IMG/VR virus record: IMGVR_UViG_3300021142_000079
Coordinates: 1-39,708 of that record
Direction: 5' to 3' (one strand)
DNA: 39,708 nucleotides
Origin: a virus
Positions 28,201-34,954 of this stretch are shown in pieces. The notes under the pieces are model-generated. The model made no database searches, was not told where the DNA came from, and saw nothing but the letters and a program-made list of their open reading frames with translations. Made by a program: the position numbers and the translations under genes. The stretch's first letter is position 1, and the number at the start of each line of letters is the position of its first letter.

Positions 28201-31200
28201 CAGTTATATTTGCTACAGCACCTGATCCAGTTCCGCCTGTTAATGGCACGTTAGCATATACTTGAGATCCGTTGGCTGGTCTATATCCAGAGCCTCCTGA
28301 AATTAAAGATAATGTTAAACTTAACCCAGTTATGTTAAAAGATTCAATCGTACCTTGTGTTCCAGCGGTAGTATAATTAGTCGAGATAGCTGGCGCTTGG
28401 ATTAACTGATTTCTAGTCCAATTTGTTAATATACCTGCTTTTAAATAGATAGCAGTTTGTCCATCTGAAGAAGTAATTGCCGCAGTATCACCAGCATTAG
28501 TCATAGCAAGAGCACGGCCAAAGTTATGGTTTGTACTTGCTATCTGATCAGTTATAATTGTTGTATTATAAACGGGATTATAAATCCAGCTAGCCCAGTT
28601 AGTATTAGTTGAAGAGATATAGTCAGTCCAAACTAATTGATTAGCAACCGGCGTTGTTGGCAATAAAGATTCTAATTGGTCTATTGACGAATTTAACGAA
28701 CGCTGAGTTACAAAATAAAATACTTCTATAGTAGATAAATCGTTAAATGGTGCTAACACCACACTTGCTGGTAGGTTAAATGTAAATGTATTTGTTGTTA
28801 CAGCAGTGATAGCATAAAAACCATTTATTTTTGCTGTACCAATAATACCAATATAATCACCTACCGCAAATGTTACTGTAGTAGGCACAGTAATTGTAAC
28901 TGTATTAGGTTTAACAGTAGTGTTAGATGTAACTGAACTCACAACACCAGCAGTATATTTTAATGTATATCTATAAACATTCCAATAGTAAGGAGGTGGA
29001 GCAAAAGCACACCAGACATAATTACCGTCAACATATTTTGTTGGATCGTAAGATACTATATCAGATAAATGTCCTATGCTTAAATCAACATCTTTTGAAT
29101 TTACATATCCTGCGCTTGTTAATAATGGTTTATAATTTGTAAGTACTGGCCATGGAGTTGAATCATATCCATTACTAGGCAAATAAACATCACTAGGTAA
29201 AATTTGTACAATGAAAGGATTTAAAGTTGTATCAATCTTATTAGTTAACAAATAACCTTGCGGATTATTTCTTACTAGACCTTCATCAAGAGTAAATTCT
29301 ATTTGTTGGAAACTATTAGCGGCGCCATACTGTCCTGTACGAACTGCCCACTCTTCATAAAATACTAAACTTTCTTTGTCCTCACTGCTTAATACGTTGA
29401 ATAATTTGTTAAGAACATTTTGTGTTCCTTTTTCACGAATCATTCCTTGATAGAATTTAAATTCGCTAACATCGTCTTGAATGATATTATCTAAATATTG
29501 TCTCTTTTGATATCCAATTAAATGCTGGCCCATTGATTGTTGAGCACTATCAAAACTGTCTACATCTAAACCATAAAAGTCTTGGAACTGTGTAGCAATA
29601 TTTGTCCAGTTAGGAAGAATCTGACTAGATGGTTTGTTTGCTAACTCTGTCCATTTGGTTAAATCAAATGTAGCAGTACCTGGCAAGAATTCGTTAGCAC
29701 TATAATAGTACCCTTGATAATTTATAATGTCTCCAAGGTTATAATCTTGCCATTGTTGCCAGCTTTGTATTTTAGCGGCATCAAAAATAAATCCTGGAAT
29801 GTCAAGACCGCCGTACCAATTACTGGTGATATAACCAGATAATTTAATACGTTCTTGTCTATAACCACTTTCTGGATTATAAATTGTATCGTTGAAGATA
29901 GTTGAGTTATTAAGTATAACTACGTGTTCATGTTGTACTAGATAGAAACTTGCTCCATATATTCCATCCTTATTTTTTGGAGTATATGTTACAGTATTAT
30001 TTTTTCTGTAGCTATCTAAGTCTTTTGTATTAATTGCTGTCCCATTTACTTTAAAAATTTCATATCGATTAAAGGAATTATTAATGTCATCTACCACGTT
30101 TAATGGGGTTACAAATTCAATATTGCCTGCGGCTGGACTCAAGCTAATTACACTTGCGCCAGCTACACTTAATCCATCTAATTTATTAAAGTTATTGTAT
30201 TCAAATACATCTGATGCTGGTACATTACGAACAGCACTATAGTACTCTCCATTGTATCTAACAATAGTACCGTATGGGACTACAATGTTAGGAGTCCAGT
30301 CACTCCATTTGTCTTGTCCTGTACTCCAGTTTTGTGTAGTCCAAAACATAAATTCTTTAGCACTAGTTTCCCAGTTGCTAACAACACCTAAATTTGTATT
30401 ATACTGATTAAAGATAAATCCTTGATCTTTTAAATATTCTCCGTAGCCTAATAAAAAGTCTACTACATCTTGTATTTTCTTAAATGTTGCTCCGTACGGC
30501 GCGGTTAGTACTTGTGTTTTGTCCCATGCTTTTCTAAAATTAGCAGTTACTCCGCCAGTGATAGGAAGGAATGGCAGCGCGACAAATTGCGAGCTGTCAA
30601 AATCAGCACCTGTTGTTGTTAAAGTTAATGCTTTAAAATAACTTCCGTTGTATTTTACAATACTACCAGCGGCATATTGTTCATGAGCTGTCCAATTTGA
30701 AAAGTTTTCAGATATTCCGCCAACGTTAATATTAGATCCTGGCTGACTATAACCATAGTAATTAAAGAATGGCTGAGTCAAACTATAACCGCTCACTTGG
30801 AAACCATCCTGTAAACGTGTTATAATAATACCGCTATATGCTAGTTTTCTAGTTGGGCTGGAACTGTTTAAAAATACAGAATAATCTTCTTTTGGAATAA
30901 AGACACTACCTGTACTACTAGGAGTTTTACTTTCTAATAATAGATTAAACTGGTCTTGGTTTGTAAATGATCCAACTCTATATGCTAGACGAATGTTCAT
31001 TGATGCTAGATCACTAGCATATCCATTGTATGATTTTAAATTATTACTAAAAATATAATTTAAAATAAGGTTAACCACATAGTTAATAATACCAGCAGTT
31101 TGTACTCTAGTAGAACTTGAATATGTGCTAGGCAGTACAATATCCTGAGGTCTAACTCTTAATCCAGTGTCTTTATAAATTAATTGTCCTGCTTTATTTC

Positions 31201-34200
31201 GTACGATTCGACTTCTATCCAATAATACACCAAATGTATTAGCTGGTGTTAATAACATACTTGCTATTAGAACGCTAAATGGATAGTGACTACTACGTCT
31301 CCAGCTAGCTTCAACTGGGGCAACATCGCCGAAGACAAAATCAAAATCAATACTAGGAGTTACTTGACCTAATGCTAATGAAGAAAATAACGGGCTCACA
31401 AGATTGCCAGATTCGTCAACTGGAATATGATCAATCAAGAATGGTTTAGCGTAGTCGGCAAGATACACAGGAGGTTTACCTGGTGCTCTTAACATACCAT
31501 CTGAAATATCTTTCCACATAACACGGTTGTCACTAGTATAAGGCGCAGGGCCATAGACACTAGTCCACCAGCTAGGCTCAATGCTAAGTCCTAACATTTC
31601 CCATGGACAAATATTTGGACGGTCGGTGTTTAATAACCAACGATATACACCTCTCCAATATCCTGGTAAACTTGTACCATCTGGAGCACTATTGTTTCTG
31701 TAATTGTAAGTAAAACTATTGCTAATGTCGTAGCTTAACGGTTTGCTGAAATTAACTCCAACATCTTTTGCCCAACGATAAAAATTAGGAGCTAGTACTT
31801 TGTTAAATTCTTCTCTAGTATAGGCATTTGTTTTATTATAGCTTGGTATAACTTTATTAATGTCATAGATATCAGGGTTGTATTCAACTTTAATATTATT
31901 AAATATTCTCTTTTCTAATTCTAAAATTAAACCATCTCTATAATCATTGTAAGCTAAAATTTGACTACCGTCATGCCCTTGTATCATTAACTGTGGAGCG
32001 ACTAATGTAGTATCTAAGTAAATCTTAGGTTCAAATTTTGGATAAATTCCTAGTTTAGTAGGAGTCTCTGGCACAAAACAACCATCTGTACTTTCATATT
32101 CTAAAGTAGTAATGATATCTCCGTTGTTAAAAGATAATGAATTATCTATTACAACAAACCCTTGGTCATTAAATGTATAATCTCGGCCGTATGTCAATTG
32201 AACATCGTTCAAGTATACACCTACTGCTTTACTAGATAATGTATCTAAAGTGAATACCGCACTTAGTGGATATGTTTTAATTCTATAATCAACAACTGTA
32301 ATATCTGTACGTACACTTGCTCCGTAAGGAATCATATCACTAAAGTAATACGGAGCTGTGTTAGGTTTGTTGACGTTTATTTTTTCTAAAATAACATCGA
32401 CTAACTTGACTGGATCTCCGTCAATGCCTAGATTTTCCGCAGTGGTTATAAAAATTCGTTTAAAGTGATTATAATCATCACGGCTTTGTTCAATTGCTCT
32501 TACAATATTATTAGATTCACTAGTAATATGATAGATTGATAAACTCATTGGCCCGCTATGTTGAACAAACTTTGTACCATAGGCCGCAGTATTTCCTAAA
32601 TCTCTAAGGTTAGTAGATGACTGAGGAATATTATCTATAATAGAGTTAACATGATCCGAAATTTCACCTAGTGTAAAATCTCCCATTGAATTATTCAATG
32701 GATTATTTTGTAAATTGATAGGAATTTCATAATAGCCATTACTGTTAATAGGCTGGGCCGCAAATGCTCTAATAGTAAGCACATCGGTCAACGCTATTGG
32801 TGTTACTAACACTATCTGTTTGTACAACTGACCGTCTACAATATTCCAATATTCGGGAGCTAATCTAATACCATTAACATAAACTCGAACAACTAGGTCG
32901 TTAAGATTTGATAAATCATCGAATATATCTAAATTAAAATTATTAGTCTTGTTTGAATTTTCGTAAATTCTAAGTGCGGCTTGTGTATTAGTAACTGTCG
33001 AAGTTTGCCAACCATTTTCGTAAACTGTATTTCCAGCATAGTCTTGTCCAACAATATAACCTACATTGATATTTTTTGTTATCAATGCTGTGCCTTGTTT
33101 GTATTGGAAACTGTCTGTAGCAAGATTAAAATTAAAAACAATGTCGCCGATGTTACTGACATTTTTGTAACTTAACGCAAAGCCTAGAGTTTTATCTGCC
33201 AAACCTAATCCAACTTTATAAGAAAATACTTTAGTTCCTATAAATGTAGATCCTGGATAAAAACTAGTATCACCATAACTAATATTATTATCGTCGACTA
33301 CATCAAATAAAGGTGGTTGGTTAGTGTTAGTTTTTTGCTGGCTCTTAATCCAAGTAGTACCGTTGAACCAATACATTAAACTTTGATTAGCAACTCCTTG
33401 ATTAATTAATACTGTTTGGTTTAATTCCGGAGATGCAATTTCAACAAGGTGTAATTGTTTACTACCTGTGTTAAGATGTTTTACATCTACAAATTCTACA
33501 CGATATACTTTATTTGCTACTAATGGATCAGTATCTGCTGTAAACAAAACTGTCTGATTAGCTGTTAATGGAATACCATCAACGTTATAACCAGCAGAAC
33601 CTTCTATGGTAGAAAATACGTCTGTTGTAAAGTTATCAATTAAATCTATATCTTCAATAGCAGTAGTTCCAAAATTAAATAATTTTAAATCTGCTTCAAA
33701 TTCAATAATAGGACGAGTCGCTCTTGCTAACTGATCTAAGTTAGGCACATCTCCGTTTAATTTTGCGCTGGCAGTAATTACATCTTTATGGAACCAACGA
33801 TTGTAACGACTCCATGGATTGTGATCTCGGCTAGCACGATTAATAACAATATAATCTGCCACGCCGGCATATCCAGTAGCATCGCTAAATGGTTCTTGAT
33901 CAAAAGGTGTGTTATCAAATTCAACTGTTTGTGATAGTGTATAAGGGCTTACAATTTCTAAAACTGACTGAGGCACTAGTTTAATAGCAGTACCTACACC
34001 TTCTACATAATAACTACCAGAAGTATAAGTTACCGGAGTAACATTACCTCCAAATTTAACTTTCATTCCGTTACTCAATGGAGTGCCGTCAGTTAACTTA
34101 TAATTCTTTTTACCTAACACATCTGCTTCTACATCAATATATGTATTTTGATCTATGTCGTAAATTTCAATCACGCCGCCAAGATTAATATCAGTTTCAC

Positions 34201-34954
34201 TTTGATAATAAATCATAGTAGGAGCATCATTGGCGATTGTCCAAGTGATTGTACCTTGCTGTACGGCATAATTATCTATGCCGGCATTTAAATATCTATC
34301 TTGTGGCCCGGTAGTTCTGGCTAGTTTAAAACTAAACGCATTGCCTAGACTATTAATTTCAAACGTGTAAGTTTGACCTCTGTATAATTTTAATACAGGG
34401 TTAGGAGTAAATCCGTTAGGAGTAAACACGTACTGATTATCTTCGCCAACAGCAACTAAATCTACTGTATATGTACTAGTTACTTTTTGTTGTTGACCGT
34501 AAACAGTAATCGACTCAGGTCCGTATGGCAACCAGTAATAGTTTTGAAAATTAGAAATCTTATCCCAGTCAATATGCGGATCCCAACTATAAAACTCTTC
34601 TGAATTTAATCTAGAATGGTTATCAGTGTTGCCCCCAAATACACCTAATTGATTAATATAGTCAATATAATCTTTATAAAAAGTTACATTATTCAAGCTG
34701 TCTTGAATTACTACACTTGGTTCTAATTGGTAATTTTGTCTGTTTTTATCAGAGGCTGTTACATAAATGTCAGCGCCTGTAGCGGCTTTGGCATTTTTTC
34801 TTCCTATAAAACCATTAATCTTTTTTACAGAGCCTGGTTGATATAATTGATCAAGTGTTGCCTGTAAAAACTTTTTATTACTTTTACTTTGATAAAACGC
34901 TGGTAATAAATTTGAAGTAAGGCTGTTGTTTCCAAAAGGCGTATTATTAGCCAT
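19223..34954 (-). CDS. Giant tail/baseplate-associated protein, 5243 aa
   Basis: One uninterrupted 15.7-kb frame follows gp6 with an 8-nt overlap (ATGGCTAA, 34947-34954) and a GGAG site. The N-terminal ~120 residues (SLTSNLLPAFYQSKSN, then RLNSEEFYSWDPHIDWDKI and NYYWLPYGPESI) look like a conserved attachment region. The rest is modular: aromatic CBM5/12-like units near nt 30690-29640 and 19840-19525; seven FG-GAP-like blades within nt 28530-25970; glycine-rich GSGY modules near nt 28300-27140, 24770-24610 and 23680-23500; two related YNPxGS...LVV modules near nt 26770 and 22700; and a C-terminal ERIEYFAKNG / LRRGTLGTGVYKLHKAG segment near nt 20150. No protease or lysozyme motif was seen. Very large tail proteins occur in marine T4-like phages; the role here (baseplate periphery, glycan binding) is inferred. 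Confidence 0.88.
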   Translation of the reverse strand: MANNTPFGNNSLTSNLLPAFYQSKSNKKFLQATLDQLYQPGSVKKINGFIGRKNAKAATGADIYVTASDKNRQNYQLEPSVVIQDSLNNVTFYKDYIDYINQLGVFGGNTDNHSRLNSEEFYSWDPHIDWDKISNFQNYYWLPYGPESITVYGQQQKVTSTYTVDLVAVGEDNQYVFTPNGFTPNPVLKLYRGQTYTFEINSLGNAFSFKLARTTGPQDRYLNAGIDNYAVQQGTITWTIANDAPTMIYYQSETDINLGGVIEIYDIDQNTYIDVEADVLGKKNYKLTDGTPLSNGMKVKFGGNVTPVTYTSGSYYVEGVGTAIKLVPQSVLEIVSPYTLSQTVEFDNTPFDQEPFSDATGYAGVADYIVINRASRDHNPWSRYNRWFHKDVITASAKLNGDVPNLDQLARATRPIIEFEADLKLFNFGTTAIEDIDLIDNFTTDVFSTIEGSAGYNVDGIPLTANQTVLFTADTDPLVANKVYRVEFVDVKHLNTGSKQLHLVEIASPELNQTVLINQGVANQSLMYWFNGTTWIKSQQKTNTNQPPLFDVVDDNNISYGDTSFYPGSTFIGTKVFSYKVGLGLADKTLGFALSYKNVSNIGDIVFNFNLATDSFQYKQGTALITKNINVGYIVGQDYAGNTVYENGWQTSTVTNTQAALRIYENSNKTNNFNLDIFDDLSNLNDLVVRVYVNGIRLAPEYWNIVDGQLYKQIVLVTPIALTDVLTIRAFAAQPINSNGYYEIPINLQNNPLNNSMGDFTLGEISDHVNSIIDNIPQSSTNLRDLGNTAAYGTKFVQHSGPMSLSIYHITSESNNIVRAIEQSRDDYNHFKRIFITTAENLGIDGDPVKLVDVILEKINVNKPNTAPYYFSDMIPYGASVRTDITVVDYRIKTYPLSAVFTLDTLSSKAVGVYLNDVQLTYGRDYTFNDQGFVVIDNSLSFNNGDIITTLEYESTDGCFVPETPTKLGIYPKFEPKIYLDTTLVAPQLMIQGHDGSQILAYNDYRDGLILELEKRIFNNIKVEYNPDIYDINKVIPSYNKTNAYTREEFNKVLAPNFYRWAKDVGVNFSKPLSYDISNSFTYNYRNNSAPDGTSLPGYWRGVYRWLLNTDRPNICPWEMLGLSIEPSWWTSVYGPAPYTSDNRVMWKDISDGMLRAPGKPPVYLADYAKPFLIDHIPVDESGNLVSPLFSSLALGQVTPSIDFDFVFGDVAPVEASWRRSSHYPFSVLIASMLLTPANTFGVLLDRSRIVRNKAGQLIYKDTGLRVRPQDIVLPSTYSSSTRVQTAGIINYVVNLILNYIFSNNLKSYNGYASDLASMNIRLAYRVGSFTNQDQFNLLLESKTPSSTGSVFIPKEDYSVFLNSSSPTRKLAYSGIIITRLQDGFQVSGYSLTQPFFNYYGYSQPGSNINVGGISENFSNWTAHEQYAAGSIVKYNGSYFKALTLTTTGADFDSSQFVALPFLPITGGVTANFRKAWDKTQVLTAPYGATFKKIQDVVDFLLGYGEYLKDQGFIFNQYNTNLGVVSNWETSAKEFMFWTTQNWSTGQDKWSDWTPNIVVPYGTIVRYNGEYYSAVRNVPASDVFEYNNFNKLDGLSVAGASVISLSPAAGNIEFVTPLNVVDDINNSFNRYEIFKVNGTAINTKDLDSYRKNNTVTYTPKNKDGIYGASFYLVQHEHVVILNNSTIFNDTIYNPESGYRQERIKLSGYITSNWYGGLDIPGFIFDAAKIQSWQQWQDYNLGDIINYQGYYYSANEFLPGTATFDLTKWTELANKPSSQILPNWTNIATQFQDFYGLDVDSFDSAQQSMGQHLIGYQKRQYLDNIIQDDVSEFKFYQGMIREKGTQNVLNKLFNVLSSEDKESLVFYEEWAVRTGQYGAANSFQQIEFTLDEGLVRNNPQGYLLTNKIDTTLNPFIVQILPSDVYLPSNGYDSTPWPVLTNYKPLLTSAGYVNSKDVDLSIGHLSDIVSYDPTKYVDGNYVWCAFAPPPYYWNVYRYTLKYTAGVVSSVTSNTTVKPNTVTITVPTTVTFAVGDYIGIIGTAKINGFYAITAVTTNTFTFNLPASVVLAPFNDLSTIEVFYFVTQRSLNSSIDQLESLLPTTPVANQLVWTDYISSTNTNWASWIYNPVYNTTIITDQIASTNHNFGRALAMTNAGDTAAITSSDGQTAIYLKAGILTNWTRNQLIQAPAISTNYTTAGTQGTIESFNITGLSLTLSLISGGSGYRPANGSQVYANVPLTGGTGSGAVANITVFNGVVTTVQLVRYNTQYVSGQVLTADARYLGGTVNTPVEVQVSNTCGSGYTPSVGTTVYANVPLIYTTSGTGDGTAVATVTVTNGLVSNVLLNYGGLNYQVGDRLTVNSSSIGGTGTGFSVLVGSVNKNSRASVATTVAISNDKQWLAIGSPTSSFVATNYKGVYSTPNSTDYVANAIVTDGTHYYQTTGAMLHQYTGVTGVTQNQAQGARFNVVVIGSTYTVNVVSGGAGYKVGNKITILGSQVGGIDTVNDITVTVSAINGSTTILSPGAITGVTWSSVSTPSQTYTSLSGNVILGSGATFTVKPILPTSNSSYIVTVSATGSGYLAGDQVLIKGSAVGGVDIINDLLVTLPTPISGFVIGYQIVNPYGASAWNQIPYVPVDTSTTANNSSNTNQGVVSVYKRAFGNSYLLADSIVSPSIGFDPTHVTGEKFGSTLTFNTSELYVGAIGYNNNTGRVYKLAYTSNVIVSSAYNPIGSSYATLVVTSTTNITPGLIVQGTGFTSGQTVTAVINSTTLELSGSPDSTPAGILNFVTTGWHYSTTYTGTSSNSNFGSSIVVSTDSSTLAISASGGSVAGQVFVYKDTGNGFALSQTISDTLSRITFGASIALSDSADYLAISNLTASSSGVIIYPLLSNGQYDLVHTTGIHPRPSVSGTFGNKIAFMNGYTTLVVFSTVNSSGRIDIYDRYDTQWVYSETIPTTGHSTDALGAGFAVGVNQIFAGAPNTTENNFTNSGAIYNYYKLPNNYTWTIHTQQTPVADVKKIKKAFLYDKTSGSLLKYLDVVDPLQGKIPGPAEEEIRYKTFYDPAVYSIGTSDVVVNTASIWSNKQVGQLWWDLRTAKFINSYDQDVVYRNSTWNQLAAGASIDVYEWVSSTIKPSQWDAQADTNAGLASGISGTSLYGDSVYSTTQSYDKISKTFKNTYYFWVKNKVVIPYVNGRQMSAMDVANLIANPRGQDYTYLGITGLNTFSLTNVKGYLTSSNVILSVEFWTIDKTDQNIHTQYKMISNDPNINLPKIVEQKWFDSLCGIDSNGKVVPDPRLPFKIRYGIENRPRQSMFINRFEALKQLIEYANQVMITNQIAELNISSLESYDKEPTIGSGLYDAILDTDAELPYASVSSFSAPSLVPVITNGAITGIIINSAGKGFVSTINNVATSPYIEIIGSGTGAVVRATINALGQVTGATIISSGAGYDSNTRCSIRNYAVLVHSDSQASNQWSVYTYDPVYKQWSRTLTQSYDVRNYWSYADWFASGYNQFTVEDYAVNTFVDLNSITVKVGQIVRIRTSNNGGWILLEKYADVNSVDWTQSYNTIGIQNGTIQFSSKLYDFALTDVGYDSSIFDGEGFDVVAATELRIILKAIKNNIFIDSLKQEYLNLFFNSVHYVLSEQVYVDWIFKTSFVKAQHNVGALDQPVNYPVENLANFENYVSEVKPYRTKVREYVSNYESLDTAQLPITDFDVMPIYENDKVGLIDITVQNGKLVAGDSAIQTYPWKFWLDNVGFIVTELILIDGGSGYNIPPQVVFNSESGSGATGRAFINNGVVTRVVLLTPGSGYLAAPEIVLDGGLSTTGVQARAIAIIGESVVRSTTIGIKFDRVSQTNYVTQLQQQQTFLGDGSQLKFALTWAPDIRVGQSSITVNGIPVLRELYTLSTVVSTKNGYTQYSGLITFAVGNAPAKGTTLSVTYLINSAMLNAADRVEFYYEPGSGMLGKDLAQVMTGIDYGGTIVNGLGFNVQTGWGASPYYKDKWDNYDSSFDDYYVTVAANTHSFTLPYVPAANTQLNIYQIKNNVDSYDNRSGVYNNQLEFSYNINDSSPVATTITHINTAGHSTTYNPNGSYETTLVVANASGILPGMGIIGVGFSSNVAVLTTTGASGNGTTVTLTFDAVSTPPYSIGQTIIVNNVLPVAYSGTYTVTACTTTSVSYTSTATGVKTQSGTIIGSAIHKVVSVNQGTNTVTLSRAPDSIPSGTLIFTYNFSGSTQLTVADTTYINVGDVVACSTINSLIYNSTVTAIIDSQTVSINSILYTDIVPSVELTFTKTLETPADITINANGTAVLNSTTYPTGISDLTVLNITGKISPVRLDDPHYGTQQQTNKNAIMTTPVATGTPDSQVAPGLYQYTITIPNGYTVSNGDEFIIRRSTSDGSILPNANDYDTSLVGGDMAYSTATGLAADDIIVDGDGMVTPTTSPAPEEVVPGQVVDAVAIKVFDRSNSGAATIVTDNFIADGVTKTYTLSQQPNSPKALIVKVGNTIKTYQTDYTVDYKNKKVTLTSKPSANTIVTIFNIGFAGSNILDLDYFVGDATTTEFVTKAPWLKDITAVVYVDGVVANPQLFKTDGTYDFANAVGFKFTTPPAAGSLINFIIVSGSQQTFVVTNKEILATDGVSLTYSLAYPVGTSLPYESSMLVRVDQTILEGPNDNYFIIEDNQLSYNIDPAKIVPYSATIQNINVIANGVKLNLGSDYTVDLSGITITLTQNAYTLYMGTTLLVSITTDESYFYNASAQTITFTQAYNNTHVVEVISSYNHSVLDIRRSSVNVTSNVTLTPNTADYYYYKNLASGLIKLDRTIISDDYVWITKNGTLLTPTIDYKLNDDKQSVQLATLPNKTDQLTFITFGSNILASGIAYMQFKDMLNRVTYKRLSLEKRTTLAADLHWNDTSITLTDASNFDVPNPTANKPGVIEIRGERIEYFAKNGNIVSRLRRGTLGTGVYKLHKAGAFVQDIGPTETIPYTETTITEQIISDGTNSVNLSFAPALGSESDPTGVIAWFKTSGYTYQGTYNPLSSYSINSVVVYQNTYYVNILSYSASTSVTILPTDTKHWKIAPTAIPPGYGQCDNIEVFVGGYNDGSAWASGIEYSVGDIVNIGSYTYRCTTAHTSGATFNADSTNWTFFIGNIRLKKQPYKVHNVNVNPYSPAGDVTLDADFAVDGSSRQIRLTNLLNKGTHVTVIKQIGTAWDGDKNNPVNILNDNSKIAEFLKVSPGIWYTDYKS
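25970..28530 (-). other. Seven FG-GAP-like blades in the giant protein (possible beta-propeller)
   Basis: In order from the N-terminal side, the blade starts read NFGRALAMTNAGD, RASVATTVAISNDKQWLAIG, EKFGSTLTFNTSELYVGA, NFGSSIVVSTDSSTLAIS, TFGASIALSDSADYLAIS, TFGNKIAFMNGYTTLVV and LGAGFAVGVNQIFAGAP. Most are followed by a strand of the type GQVFVYKD or GRIDIYDR. This is the FG-GAP pattern of integrin-alpha-type propellers, in which seven is the standard number. GSGY-type modules are inserted between blades 1 and 2 and within blade 2. Confidence 0.62.
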
